This document shows, piece after piece, positions 49,601-63,555 of a stretch of 64,000 nt of DNA (positions within the stretch are counted from its first letter, which is position 1; every line of letters begins with the position of its first letter). The notes below the pieces were generated by a model. It was not told the DNA's origin, made no database searches, and was given only the letters and a program-made list of their open reading frames with translations. This DNA comes from Nymphaea colorata. Lineage: Eukaryota; Streptophyta; Magnoliopsida; Nymphaeales; Nymphaeaceae. A program made the position numbers and the translations under genes. The stretch is from positions 11,298,571-11,362,570 of the forward strand of contig NC_045138.2 in assembly GCF_008831285.2 (NCBI RefSeq). Direction: 5' to 3'.

Positions 49601-52600
49601 TCTTGGACCTATTATTCATCTTCTATTTTAGATTTGAGCCTTCATCTCATATCGAAATCCAAATTTCAATGTATTATTCAACATCCACTTTCTAGAATAC
49701 TATTTGAATTAGCTTTTTTTGTTCATACTTACAATCCAAACTTGGATCCCATATCCAATTTCTAGAAAATGTCCATATAGTTGAACTTGGCTTAATGTCC
49801 ATCCTAATGGAAAATTCCCCCTTCTAAGATCTTAGCCGAGGTTTTAGATTTAAAATCTATTTCTGGAACCTAGATTTAAAACATATTTGTTCTCACCATT
49901 TGTCTTTATAAACGATCCCCACCCTCAATCTTAAGGTTTATCCTAGATTTTCATATGCTTTAGAAAGCTGAAACCCTGTAGGGTCGTTTGGTAGTTGAAA
50001 CATTCTATGAGTATTTCATGAATCTATCCTAATGTTTGAATCAGATTTATAGAACACTAAAACTAGGTGTCTATGAACTTACCCCAATCTTTAAGGCAGA
50101 TTCATGAAACATACACAAAGTGCTTTGTTTACCAAATGATCCCTAATAGACTCCTAAGGCTCCCCACCCTCCTCTTAATTAGAGACCCATAAATACCCTT
50201 CCTAGGTCTCAAGACGATGCACTTTGGAGGTAGCTAAGGAGAAACATGAAGGAGGAGGAGGAGAGCAAAGGAGTATCCATCCACAGTAAGAGTGCATCCT
50301 AGAGGAGTTTGATTCTCTCTCTCTCTCTCTCTGTTCCCACTCCCTTCTTTTGCTCTTTTTTCTTCTTCTTCTCTACATCCTCATCTTCTTTTATTTCTTC
50401 CTCTTCCTTCTTCATGCTCTTGAACCTCTATTTGTTCTCCCTTTCATTTATTTTTCTTCTTTCATCATTTAGGCTGTTATTGTTTTGATCTTAAATTAAT
50501 TCATGTTTAGCACCCCCACATTTTGGCCTCTTTAGTTATGTCATGCTTTTGCCCTAGTTGCTACATGTCTGGTCATTAATTGCTTTATAGTATGTTCAAA
50601 TTTATTATTCAATGTTTGTCTTTACATGTTTGTTTAGTCTATGTTTTGCTCTATTGATGCATTAGTTGTGGCTTTGTTTCCTTGAACATATCATGCATGG
50701 TGTGTTGAAGTCATTCAATAAGGTAATGCCCATTTTTATTAGAAGATGGAGATACCTTAAAAGGGCCTATATCAAAGTTTGATTTCTCTTTACATTGCAT
50801 AAGTGCATATGGGATCATCTTGTGTGATTTCTCCATTTATAATGTTTAGGATCTGTTTTGCCTTCATAATCATGACATTAGGGTTATAGGTGGCCTAGCA
50901 TCTTAGGGTCCATCCTTTCCAAAAACAAGTTTTATATACAAGTAGTAGGTCCTAGTTTATGATGTGTTGCATCTAGTTTATTTCATTCTAAGTTTATTCA
51001 TGCATATGCACGCAAATCATGCCCTATAGTCTTCACAAATGTATGTGCATGCACCTCCCAATAAGAAATTAATAAAAATAGATCTAACTCATACAATTGA
51101 CTATAGACAAGTTATGAAAAGACCTATTTCATCATAATATCTTAAGGAAACACACCTCTTTTCAAAATTTTAGAAGGTTAGAATTTCAAAATTTCCCAAT
51201 TACTAAAAACCCTAGGACGTGGAAAACTATTTTCAAAATCTAGATTGACCCGTATTGAAGTTCCAAGTCCAAAATGATTTTTCCTATCAACATAGTTCAA
51301 AAGGTTCTTCCCTCCTAGATGATTCTAAAATAGAGTTTCCCACCTATATCTAATACAGTAAACTTTCTCTCCAAATATTATTTTGAATTGATATTGTCCC
51401 ATAACCCAATTCAAATAATACTCCCTTTAAATTCAGCATACATTTTCCCTCCAAGGTAAGGTTCAAACCTTAAAACCACAACCTCAGACTTAACCCTAGG
51501 ATTGATCCCCTTTCAAACCATATTCAAACTCTAAACCTTAGCTTCCAAGATCAGCAATCCTGATTTCAAACCTCAAAACTCTAGTTTTCAAGGTTTCGTT
51601 TTTCAAAAGTCATGCATCATGTTGGCTTACGTTGTAGTCATGTTTAGACCAGCTGACGAAAGAGATTTAAGACTAATTCATATATTCAAAACCTTGAAAA
51701 TCCAACTTAGGGTTTTCAACAAGTATATTTTTCAAAACTTATAATATATGTGTTATGATTTCAAAAAACAAGCCATTTTCAAAGTCAAATCATGTTACCC
51801 TTGATAAAGGCATTATGAATGGTTAGATCTTGTACCAATAAGCGGGTTCCATTTTCCAAGTTTCCCGTGCTTTTCAAATTCAGATGTGAGTTTTAGAAAC
51901 TTACTTTGCCCAAAAAATTTTACCCATAAATAAACTAGTAACCATGTTGGGACACAACTTTCTCTTTTCTAAAAGAAGAATAAAATTTGGAACCAATAAT
52001 TTTCGCCTATAGATACCATTATCATCTTTTCACACAAGCTGCAGTTGACACATTGACTGATTATTTGGGGGTTCAGCTTGCTAAGTTTAATGTGGTTTGG
52101 TAATTTTTTACATTAAGTTCACAAGGTCTAAGAAAAATGTGGGCTTGGGTGAGGGATGGGGTCCATGGCTGTCCATAGGTTGGATTTGGATGAGACACAC
52201 AGGAACCCATGTCAAGTTAAACTTCATAACTTCTCGCACATCTTGCTTTCACATTCTTTCATCCTATTCTTTTCTTTGGTAGAGCCCAAGTTGTAGGAAG
52301 TGGGACTTTCCATTCCCTCTCCACTTGTTGGGGTGAATAATGGATCATCTCCTTCGTTTTCTCTTACCAGCTATGAGGTAGAGCGGACATATATATATAT
52401 ATATATATAGTGTTTGATATAGACGATGAGGCCAATATAACATCAGTTATCATTTATGTTTCTGAAATGAGATGGAGACTAATAATTACAACATAAGTTC
52501 GGGCCAACTAGGCTTAGGAGTATGCTTGGTTCATTATTCTCTAAACAGGTAGAAGTGGATGTCCTATTTTATTCTTCTATATAAAGGTGAAACACGAAAA

Positions 52601-55319
52601 GCCTTCTCAACTAGCAAGCATATCCAGCAATGGGGACAGAAATTTTTGCATGTAGCATATCTGAAGGGGCAAGACCACTGCTTTTTGAATTACTTTGCAT
52701 GTCCATTGTCACATGCTCTACCCTTTTCTGTGGGAGTTTAGAAACAATAAATTTGAAATGCGCCCATAGTATTTTCTTTTTGTGTGTTCTAAGTCCAAAT
52801 TTGGCATCAAAATGGCCTTAATTTTCGGTGCTTGATCAACAATCAAACATACTCTAATAGAACATGAACCTCAATTAGCTCCATTCCATGTATATGGCCA
52901 CTAGCCCAAATCGTCTTCAGTAATTAGCAGCCCCAGTTGTTAAGATTGTATCATGATAATTGAGCACAAAAAGGGCACCCAACATTCAATAGCCTTGTGA
53001 GTTTAAATTTCTTTCATTTAAAAGTTTCGAATTGAATGAAATTTTTAAGCTAAACTGCTTTTATCTAGAGTAGGCTACATGTTAGACTCCCTATGGGATT
53101 GTGTGTTAGGGGCCTTAGGGCGGGCTGGTGTCTACCCTATTTGATCTTGTGGTCACTATGGTCTTGTAGAAGCCGAAGTAGATATAGGCCTTTTAGGGGG
53201 AATACTAGCCTTGGAGTTTAATGCTGCTGGCAAGCAGCAAAGTCTCTTGACATAGATGCAGTCTATGCGAGAAGCAAAAAAAAAAAAATTGCAAAGTCAT
53301 CTCTTTATGTTGATGCTAATTTTTACTGGAAAAGTGAATGAGATTATTGTCGAAACCAATTTATGGTCAACTTCTTAAATTGAGAAAAAAGATATGGGAT
53401 TAGCATCTTAAATCTTAAAGTTAAAAAGCATCCTTAAAATTTCAAACCTTCTATGTCTTAAGATGGCTTATTGATCTACATGTCAACGACTGAATCCAAC
53501 TCACAATTGGGAAAACCAAAACCTCCAGCTGATCAAGGTGAGGATTTTCCAGTAACAACGTGTGCTGTGACTCTAAATCAATAGAAGTTTTGGTGTTGTT
53601 CCCCTCCAAGGATGTGTCAAGCTTCAATGTCTGACATGCCCTTGGTGAGTTGCATCTTTTCTCATCTTCACCTGGGCATCATTTAGTTGGCTGTTGTCCT
53701 TAACCCTACTCAACTTTAACACACTCCAACTATATTAATGGACTACATGTCACTGTTACATGCATGTGCAACACTACCAATGACCACATGGATCTTGGCA
53801 GGTTTGCAGCCTTGCTGTTGGACATACATCAGGAACTGGTCCACGGGCTTTTAGACATTCACAATGTCAATTACAGCACTTTGTGACTTGACCTGCATTT
53901 TATTAAATTTCATCCACTCTATTATAACCAGATTCTCGTCAAATCAAGTAGTCACTGATAAAAGTAAGGCTTGCTTAATCTACAACCAGTGTGAATCTTT
54001 TGCTCACACTAATATAGTATATTGCATACTACCTATTGTCCAAATCTGATAATCAGGAAGATCTGGTCTTGTATCCAATTCAAAATCTGAAGACAATCTC
54101 TCCGTACCTCTCAGCACTACAATTGTGGTGGAATCACTGCCTACGAGTTCATATTTGACCAAGGGCTTCCCGCAAACTATGGATTTTGAGCAAGGTTGTC
54201 GTTATTTCCCTTGCAGCAGAGCAACATGGGAATGCTGTTAACGGGAGCAGATTATACTCCGGCATTGGTGCTCAAACATGCAGTAAGAATATAGGGTAAA
54301 ATTCATATAGATCCTGCTTCCATGGTCGTACACTTGAGCTGAACTGTAAAACCCAAATTGCCATGGTGTGTTTCAAGATCAAGTTCTTGAACTAAAATGA
54401 ATACTTCCTGCCAGCAATAGGAGTTGAAGTTCGTAAACTTGTTGTTGCTGATGCATATTGCAGTTTATTAAGGCCGGAAGAATCACTTTCTATTTTCGTT
54501 AAGAATGCCATGTTCGAAATTTTATCCTTTGCAGAGAGTTATTTAGCCTTTACTACGTTTATCACTATTGGTGCCATTAACCTTTCAAACGTTAGGCAAT
54601 TGAAGTCCATAAATGGTTACGCTGATGGATGATGCAACATTTTATGGCCTGAATGAATATTTCTGTTTATTTTAGTTAACACTGTTCGAAATTGGAATTT
54701 TTGCAAAAAGTTCATTAGCCCTCAATACATTTATATGCATGCACTGAAAACGTCAAGCACATTGTTCATTGGTTTGATTGATTAAGTTTCCCGAACAATT
54801 GCAATGCATCATCAGTAGTGAAGTATCAATTGCTGTTTTTTGTTTTCCAGGTTGGGACATATCCACTTCATCTATATTATCACCAAACATCCTAGTAACT
54901 AAAGCAAATCGGAATTTCATGTGTTCCATTAATATAACTGTCTGAACCATGATCTAAAGAGCGTTCAAAATGTTAATGGCACCAAATTATGTAAAACCAT
55001 GTTTGAAAAACGGATCTTAGCTACAAAAGAAGGGTTTTGAAACTAGTTTTTATGCCAACACCAAGGTTTTTCATATAGTTGACGGTTTTTAGGTACAAGA
55101 ATGAAACAAATCTTAGAACAAGGCAAAATGGATTTAAATTTGTCATCTGTTAGACAATCGTATCCACCATGAATGACATACCATACAACTGTGGCGTACA
55201 AAATACTCAAGAGTGATGGGCTCGTGAACCAAAATTATTGGTGTTTAATAATTCAGGTCAAGCGCTACTGGATGGATGAAGTAATCTTCACCAGGAGATC
55301 TAGCAGGCTGATTGTTGTA
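46651..55319. other. Gene-free repeat-like region
   Basis: No coding sequence is supported over 8.7 kb. 46850-47150 is A/T-rich with an 86-bp degenerate duplication (47005 and 47091). 48530-49100 is rich in atgacatg and catgtcatg words. 49200-49990 resembles, in inverted orientation, the ctaggctaa and gatttggatt style of 26.7-28.6 kb. 50310-50460 is pyrimidine-rich with a CT microsatellite. 51100-51900 is made of A/T-rich words typical of gypsy non-coding sequence. 52388-52410 is a TA microsatellite. Open frames here are short and without motifs. Confidence 0.5.
52388..52410. repeat. TA microsatellite
   Basis: An uninterrupted at/ta run. Confidence 0.9.
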
Positions 55320-57635
55320 TCAGTCACTAGGAAAACCAAGAAATCGGGTTAGGATCTTTGCAACAGGGGTTGCATCTGCTGGTGGGTAAGGTATGATTGA
55401 ATCAAGGTTCATGTTCACAAGAGTTGGGTACAATGTTTGGGGACTGGCACAAAGGAGATGTTTTCTCTCTGCTAGTTCTTCAGCCAGCTCACACTGATGA
55501 TTATCCATCAAGTCCTCATTCACAACTACAATCAGAGGCTTACCCAAATGCAAGGTCTCAAATATGCTTCCTGATCCTGCAAACAGCAGCCACAATCAAA
55601 CTCTATAGTCGTTGGGGTATGTCCATTCCAATTGCAAATACCCTTGTCCGAGCATTTAGCAAGTTAACACCTTAAACCTGTATTTCACCGCCACAAAAAC
55701 ATTGGTATCTGGTTAACTAACAACCAAGATTTTAAGGTCGCCTTCTCTCTTTCATCTGTTTCAACATGGTTTCAGGTTTAGGAATTTACCATTTTTGGTG
55801 TGTGTATTAAAAGATCAGGCATGAATTCATCTGCGTTCAACTTAAAATGCACATTTATTGAACATATTAAATTTGGGAAAACTTGTCAACTGCACACAAT
55901 GAATGGTCAAGTATTAATACCTGCATGACTGATAACAAGGGATGCTGACCTCAGATGATCTGCAATACTAGGTGAAAAGGTAAAATAGTCAACCACCAAA
56001 GAGCCATTCTCTCCTGCAGACTGCACAGAGAAGGTCACCATAAGAAGAGAGAGAAAGATATGTCCCACCATCAAGAAAATCAACATTGAGTATAACCAAT
56101 ATCTGGAAGACCATCAGATATGAATCCATATCTAGATTTTAGTCTTAACTGACAACCAATATATACTATTGAGAAATGTATAACACATTTAGATGCTCAA
56201 AAGGACTTATTACGAAACTCAACCCTATCTGGTATATTGAAAACTTTTTTAGTGTGTGCCCCCTCATATTCTTTATGGAGGCATTGTTCATATTTTCGAC
56301 ATAGTTTAAGGCATAAACATTTCTTCAAGGAAAAGAAGGGGGTGCCCCAGCCAAAGTTAGAGTTGTCCTAGACTCATTTCAAGCAGATTGATACAGTAGG
56401 AGGTACTCACTTTTGCAAATCCAAGGCAAGCGTCATCATTTATGAAATTACAAACGGACTTCTCATGCACATCACCCCAAGTGACAGGCAACATATGAAT
56501 AAAGTTTCCACACAAGCGGGCCAAGAGAAAAAGTAGAAGCATAAATACTGAACATGTAATTTTTGAATCTTGACCATCCCATGCCACTGGTCTGTACAAA
56601 CAAAAGATCAGTACTCGCACAAAAAACATGCATCTGAATAAAACATCTCCAACGCTTTTACCGTCTTCTGCATCAAGTAGAGGGTCATCCATTTGTTTAT
56701 GTTTTGTCCAATCTCTAGATTCTAACGTACAATAGTTTAGGAAGGAAATGACGCATTACATCCCAAGCTTAACAGGAAAACATGAGAATTGATAATTCAA
56801 ACTTCTCTTCGTAGGGCTAAAAGGTGTCATAAATGCAAGGAGACAAGGAAGAAATTGGGCATTAGGAAGCAGGAAGCGATAAGAGTCAAACTTATTCTCA
56901 TCATTCTAAACAAGATCAACAAACTTTGCTAGAAAAAAAAAAAATTCTAAACTAGTCACTTTTGCTAGCACAAATTTCTCCATCTAACTTTCCAAGAAAT
57001 TTTTGTGCTGCTTTGCTTTGCACTATGCAACCCAACTTTCTCAAAATTTTCCTTTTCTTATCCATTTTTCTCATGTCACACAGAACAAGAAAATCCTTTT
57101 CATTCAAGATACTCCTACTAAAATTTCTACTGCACGGCATTTCTTTCCAAACAGATATTTGTTCTCTCTTCCATGCATTCCGTAACAACTGCTTTCCTTT
57201 TTATGACAATCGGAACAAACAACCCTTTGACATGTGACAGCATTTGGATCTTCTTGTTTACCTGTTCTGTTCTGGTTGCCTTGTTCCATACAGTAAAAAG
57301 AAATCATTTTTACATATTACCATTTGCAATGAAGAGTGACAAGAAATTTTGCCTACAAAATTGAATGTCAAAGCACAGAATAGCGCTTAAAAAGTTATTA
57401 CCTACAAGCAGTAACTTTATCATGAACTCAACCTAATGAAAGGAAGATTTAATACCTTAGAAGGCCTAAATGATCCACGTCCAAGTTGAATAAGAAGATC
57501 TGTATAGCCTTTATTCAATAATATTGTCCTAACTTCTTCCGAGTCAACAGCTCTGACCAAAGCATCGAAACAAGTTGTTCCCACGGTGACAAAGACTATC
57601 TTTCTGACATTTCCATTCATGTCAATATCTCCCAT
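55320..57635 (-). CDS. ALG13: UDP-N-acetylglucosamine transferase subunit ALG13
   Basis: Catalytic, cytosolic subunit that works with membrane-anchored ALG14 at the ER to add the second GlcNAc to dolichyl-PP-GlcNAc in N-glycan precursor synthesis. Exon 1 is 57635-57456: MGDIDMNGNVRKI, then the family motif VFVTVGTTCFDALVRAV and LLIQLGRGSFRPSK, ending AAG|gtatt. Exon 2 is 56020-55921: GSLVVDYFTFSPSIADHLRS, then ASLVISHAG, after a ctgtgcag acceptor. Exon 3 is 55576-55320: GSGSIFETLHLGKPLIVVVN, then EDLMDNHQCELAEEL, ending FLGFPSD-stop. The joined frame is 537 bp, 178 residues, the usual length of plant ALG13 and of the GT28 C-terminal fold. Introns are 1,435 and 344 bp. An in-frame extension upstream of 57635 begins with GTG, not ATG, so the chosen start is the first ATG. 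The gene looks intact. Confidence 0.9.
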
Positions 57636-60600
57636 TGCTTTAGAGCTATCCTTAACTTCAAATGCACAAGGCGATTGACAATGATAATATCTAAATCTGT
57701 CAATCTCTAAAAAATCCAGGTCCAAAGTAGACACCTAAATCCTGTTATAAATATTTCAGAAAAGTAATGCAGACATTTCTCAGGAAAAAAAAACATGCTC
57801 AATTACATCATAGCATCTGATGTACTACATATGAATAAGTTTGCAGAGCCACATGAAAAAAGAAAGAAAAATGACACTCAAAGAAAATCAAGAGAGGATC
57901 AGAATCAGATAAGAAGTTAAAGCCACTCTCACAGATATCACGAGATTTTTGAAAATCTTGCTATATTTACAAGAAAAACAAGTAAAATGAAAATATCGGG
58001 AAAATCCCACTAAATTTTGAAAATCCCAGCAAAAATGAATATCTGGCGATTTTTTTGTGATTTTTGACAATTGTTCGCTTTCTTATTATTTTCTCATTTG
58101 CTTAATTTGTTTAATCTAATTTTTAGGTTTTTTTATTTCCTTAAAATTTGCCAAGATTTTTCCCAAAACTTTCCAGAGAAAAACAAATTTGCTAAAAAGT
58201 ACCCGAGAAATGCCTTGCTGATATTTTCCCGAGAACAATATTTATGGCAATGGTTAAAGTTATATCATGGCAGAAAACTTATCAAAGCCCCAAAAGCTCA
58301 ATCTAGAAGAGCAAAACTATGTATTTTCAATAGGGAAACCATGTTTCCATAAACAGGAAGTCCGCTTTCCAAAATATCAAAGTTCAGATTTTCCAAAAGA
58401 TGGCAACACGTAGGGCCTGTTTCATTACATTTTCCTGGATCCACTGTCCATGTTTTTGAAAAACTTAATTCATTTTCTTTACTGGAAAGGTGTTTGGAAA
58501 ATCTCAGAATTTAAAAAAACAAGTTCAAATATTGTTTCCACTGACTGAATGGAATTCTGAAACCAGGAAATATATTTCCCTCTCTCCCCTCGCTATAGGG
58601 TGAAGTCAAAGTCAAACCACCATTTTATTTGCATTTCCTAATACACAATGATAGTATCAACGAAAGTATGAGATGCAAATCTCTAGGACAACCAGCAAAA
58701 TAACTAGTCGATTCAAAATCAGAAATCTCATTAGATGCACTTGGAAGAAAAAAAAAAAAGACTGAAACACCAAAATTAGCAAGACTAGTTAGAACCGAAC
58801 ACAAATCTCTCGCTTGAGAACCAAAAACATTCACAAACAAGTTCTGAGCATATTCTGAAGATTATGAAAATTGAGCTCCAAGGAGTCTGTGGCCTCATTC
58901 CTGCTTAACAACCAATATACCATTCTCAAAAACCCATAACTTGAGGTTCTGTGCTTGTAATTCTGGTATAGCTGGAAGAGGGAAAACAATTCAAAATCCT
59001 AGTTTGGGCATGTATATGGTAGCCCAGAATATTAATTCCAGGAATCCTTTTCACCTGTTCGCTGCAACAGGGAAAATGTTAAAATGGACCAAAAAACTTA
59101 CTGTTGGTTGTCCTGCAGTACCAACTGAGATGTTCTTGTTAATGTGGCAAATAAGCAAAGACCTAAAATTTTCTACTTCTCACAAAACTGCAGATCTATA
59201 AGCACGAACTCTACAATAGTGAAGATTTGAATGATTAAGCTTTAGCAAATCAACATCTAGGCAATAGTTTTAGCATATTGATTATGAATTGTTAACTACA
59301 ATTTCCTTTTGGGATTATGGAAAGCCTTTTTGAAATGGAAACTGAGACAGGGCAACTTAAACTTGTACTGAAAAATTGTCCTCTTACAGCAAGGACTTGG
59401 TCCACCTGTGGTATCAGCAGATTGAGGTGGATAAGAAAGCACAATGCATTGTGTACGAAGTTAGACCCCCTACATTGATGATTCCAGGGATCTAGTTCTG
59501 ATAGTTCTTCCTTCTATCTCAGCAATCCACATGGGCATAATAATGAACCTCCCCAACATGGACCAGCATTGCAAACCGGCATTAATATTCCAAAAAGTTG
59601 GATGAAATGTCTAGACCTAAATTTGCCAAAAACAAAAGGCACATGTTTTCCTGTCAACATAGGAGAGCACAAACACCTTATAGAACATTCGCACCGTATC
59701 CATCAAATTGGTCGTGGTATGAAAAAACTGTTACACAGACCAAGTGAGTTGCTTAATGGAGGACAGCTATGATACACAGGTGCACTTGAGAAAGTGTCGT
59801 ATTCGTGTCAACATGCTTACATGGACGGATGCCTGTTTGGACATGGGCCTGATTCGTTGAACATCCTCAGTTACTGGGAATATATCTTTTGCCCGTTAAA
59901 GCATCATCTCTTTCACTCTCCCCTCCTGTCTGTCTCCATACCTGCAGGCCTCCATCGGCGAGGTACTCTCTCTCACTTTCTCTCTCTCTCGTGGCAACTA
60001 GGGATAAATGCATCACAACCAACTAAGCTGCAGTGCAAACAGATGTCAACAGGTAAAGGTCGCCTTTCTCTTTCAGTTATTGTTATCACATTTGCTAGGT
60101 TCTGTGTGAAATTTGACCTGTGATGTTTCTTTTCTTGCTTTTAAAATCCATAAGGACCCTGTACATGTAAGTTCTCCACTGCTGTTAAAGGCCATAGCAT
60201 GACTTTCAGCAATTTCACGTGCTACCACTTCTTTCTTGTTCATGCATCTTAATATTGAGATTTCTGCCACTTGCATTAACAATCTATGAAGAAGAAGATC
60301 GTGTTAAACCTCAAATGCATACCTTTGTATACCCACGGCTGGAAAGAGTATCTCTTCAAAGTAGTGTTTCTAATTATTTATGGACAGCTACTGTCCTATC
60401 AGTACAAAGATGAAATAAAGAATTTTATAGCACAAAATTGAAACTCAACATGCCAACGATACGCGAGACTAGCATGCATACACGGAGGTCCTTAGAGGAT
60501 CAACATATAAGGAACATATCTAGTCCGCATGAAAAGTAGTATGCATTTTCTCTTTCTTATACAACTTTGGAATTTTCACAGATTTATACTATTGCCAGTT

Positions 60601-60720
60601 TCTTAATCATCATAAACAACACAACTTGATATCTACATTTTGTTTTAATACTTTTAGACTTTTAGTGATTGTTAGTTCTTGTAAATACGTAGTTTGTTTT
60701 TCTTTTTGTTGCAATTTCAA
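57636..60720. other. Upstream region of ALG13, no recognised gene
   Basis: A pyrimidine-poor but plausible splice acceptor (ataacag near 57745, minus strand) suggests a 5'-UTR intron of ALG13. 57940-58230 is made of gaaaatatcg and ttttccc words in both orientations and 58395-58580 begins gggcctgtttcattaca, both like short inverted-repeat transposons, but no complete element was found. Short open frames at 59569-60282 have no motif. Confidence 0.35.
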
Positions 60721-60721
60721 T

Positions 60722-61040
60722 GCCCATTTTCTTTAACTGAAAACAAATCACCATGAAAAACAAGGGGCCTCCATTTTTGGGCAACCCACCCAAGCATATA
60801 CCCACCAAGTTCTATCACCTTAGTCAGATTTTGTGCTTCCTGTACAACCCTCAATATCTGTTCAATTCTTTGAACATGATCCCATCAACATTCCCATACT
60901 TTCTTGACAAATTGGGCATTCCTTATCTATAGAAGAGGTTTCCGCTCCTTGGAACCCCTACCAACCACAGTCTTATCAGCTGCATGCTCTGGTGATGACA
61001 AATTAGTAGTAGTATTAGTCAAGGAAGGCACTTCCACTGA
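60722..61040 (-). pseudogene. Possible decayed coding fragment, unrecognised
   Basis: One minus-strand frame stays open except for a TAG near 60931 and a TGA near 60880. Its last about 50 codons look protein-like: WDHVQRIEQILRVVQEAQNL, then KVIELGGYMLGWVAQKW. I do not recognise the family. It could also be chance. Confidence 0.22.
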
Positions 61041-63555
61041 AACTCAAAAAAGGAAGAAAATTTACACACTAACTTCACAAATTCACCAAAAAGTTGGGGG
61101 CTTTGAATATGTATAAATGGGAATGGTCTGAAACAATAACATGAATTCAAAAACAGAAAGACAGAAAATCAGAAGTCAGAACTTGTTTTCAATCTCTCCA
61201 AAAAAGAAACAAGAATGCATTTGCATCTTTCTACCACAAATGAAACCAGAACCCTCAAATAGGAAAACGTAGGAAGCAACTGACAAAAGTTTCATAGAAG
61301 TACGTAGAACCAAAAAAAAGAGCATCACAGTAACAAAGTCGATAAATTTATGACAACAGTTATATCCAAATAACATAAAAACTTGACATTAAGAACATAG
61401 AAACAATGATGTCGATGCACTTGATTGGTTTTCGTTCCCACAATATTTTCTCTTTTCTATTGTCTTTGTATTAAGGCTTAACATGACGTTAGGTGGCCAA
61501 ATGTGAAGTTCTAGTACTTGAGCATGCTCTTCTTGTAGCACTATTTGTAATGTGAGTGCTTATATATTTTTTAAAATTTGGACTTTTACCTGCATGAACT
61601 CTACGTATTGGAGTCGAACTGAAGTCGAACATGATTAGATTCAAGAAAATTGCTACCAGATGGTCCAGATCGAACCCCCAGTTGCCTGAGCTTTCCATGA
61701 TACTTCCCTTGTTAGATTTACGCTCAGTTTTTGGGGCTCACTCTCATCCAAAAGGGAAAAAAGGAATGATACTTGGGAGACACGTATGTAACAATTTAGT
61801 ATAAGAGTCAATTTAACCTCAAATCATAATTTGAGTAAAATCAATAGGTTTTTAAAGTACTGTTGTAATGGCTATACACAGTACAACATGGTCTGGATCT
61901 GATGATCTACTCAGAAATATACTCTAGATGCATGAAACTAAAGCAAAATAGCAGAAAATAGCTGCTGGATGCAGCCAACACCCACCGTACAGCAAGGGAG
62001 CTGCAGGTGAAACTCCTAGACTCGTTTTGACTGCAACACCAGCTAACGAAAATGCCCAAATATTTCAGCTAAAATGCAGAATGAACACACGATTTGGATG
62101 ACCCAAACAATTTTTTATCAGAAATGCGCCTAAAGACATGGTTTCAAAATCGAAATCGAGAAACCGTAAGTTTATTTCGGACAACATGAAAAATACCTAA
62201 TCAATGACATGAAATACGCAAAATCGTAAATAACCTACCTGAAAGTGGTGTGGTCCTCTTGAATCCGAGATTCACCTCTGCAACACGCTTTCTAGAATCT
62301 TCAACGGATCAAGATTTCACCATTCCACGAGCTGGGCTTCAAGGCTTAGGAGGATGAGGCAAAGGAACAAGTTGGATCACGTGAGCCTTCTCCAAGGAGC
62401 ATCACCTATAGGAAACGTAGAGGATGGGCTGCTCATAGCCTTCACCAAGAAGAGACCGAAAAATAAGAGGAAAGGAGGGAGTTCCCCTTATTCCACTAGG
62501 TAACGTTTGAGAGTCAGGAATTGTGGAATAAGAAAGTTGTTTCCGGAAACAAAATTTTGGAAATAGGGGAACGGAAATAAATCAGCTTGTTTATTCTGGA
62601 AAGAGTGGAATGAACATAAAATGCATATTTCTAAAATGACAGCTTTATTTGATAGATTTGAAATTTTACATTCCTTGAAACAAGTTTTCATATTTGTCAG
62701 GTTTATTTAGTTTGGATTTACATTCCTGAAAACAAGTTCCCAGGTTTGTCACACTAATAAAGGATAAAATTTGGGTTCTTAGAAATGAAGAGTAGCTTAG
62801 ATTTTTTACTAAAAACTTGAGGCATGTAACTAATTTTGGTAAAGGATGCCCATAATATTGAAAATATAAAAGATAATTGGAGATGAAGTGAATTTTTTTT
62901 ATAAAAGGGGTTCGATGCTTTCTTTTTTCCGGTTTTCATCTTCACATTCACTCCTTGTTCTTTCATTTCCACTGCGTTTGGCATTCGACGACCTACGGCT
63001 CGAGAGCGACAAGGTTGGAGACTGGACACTGATGGCTAGGGACCGGTGATGGAAGAAATGGCTGTCACCAACCACCAGCGACTGACGAAATGGCTGTGAG
63101 ACGACGGTTTTTTTTTATCTATTTCTTTTTATTTTAGGGTTTATTTTTCTTTATCACCGGAAAAACCAGCGACCGGTGATTTCTAGTTACCTCTCTCTTT
63201 CTCTCTCGTTTTCGCTCGTTCTCTTTCTCTAACCTTTGGCACTGGAACCCTTTGTTGTGACTGTGGGTCGCCGAAAGCCTAAGAAGAGGGTGCTGAGGCT
63301 GTCGTCTCCGACATTATAATGATCGTCTTCTTTTTGTTGCTTCATATGGTCGGTGGCTGAGATGCACTCTGTAGTGAGGTTGAAGCTGAGAACAGGATGG
63401 CTGTGGTGGACGCTCATTCCCAACAGGCATTTTTTCGTCCTGAGAATTTTTTTCATCCCTTGGGTGGGACTAAATTTTCAGGAATAATTTTGCGAAAATA
63501 AACCCAACAGCAAGTTTTTTCATTGCTGAAAAATTTTAAAAAATTTGAATCTTAT
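61041..63555. other. Intergenic, mostly unassigned
   Basis: Apart from the possible exon at 61584-61698, no gene is supported. 62480-62760 has repeated ggaaacaag and tttggaaat words. 62930-63460 is GC-richer, with repeated ccggtgatttc and ctggcgac words, and might be an untranslated exon or a decayed gene. Confidence 0.3.
61584..61698 (-). other. Possible exon, unrecognised
   Basis: A minus-strand ATG at 61698 opens MESSGNWGFDLDHLVAIFLN and reaches a good donor, catgcag|gtaaaag, near 61585. A second donor-like tttcag|gtaggt lies near 62240, after a GC-richer stretch that could be an untranslated exon. Together they may be 5' exons of ALG13 or of another gene. No homology is recognised. Confidence 0.25.

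Noticed and set aside
54060-54190. Translation CGGITAYEFIFDQGLPANYG, faintly like a papain-type protease
   Set aside because: Only one short stretch, with stops on both sides and no other motif of the family. Probably chance.
57635-57734. 33-residue N-terminal extension of ALG13
   Set aside because: The extension starts with GTG, not ATG, and plant ALG13 proteins begin shortly before the VFVTVGTT motif. It is more likely 5' UTR.
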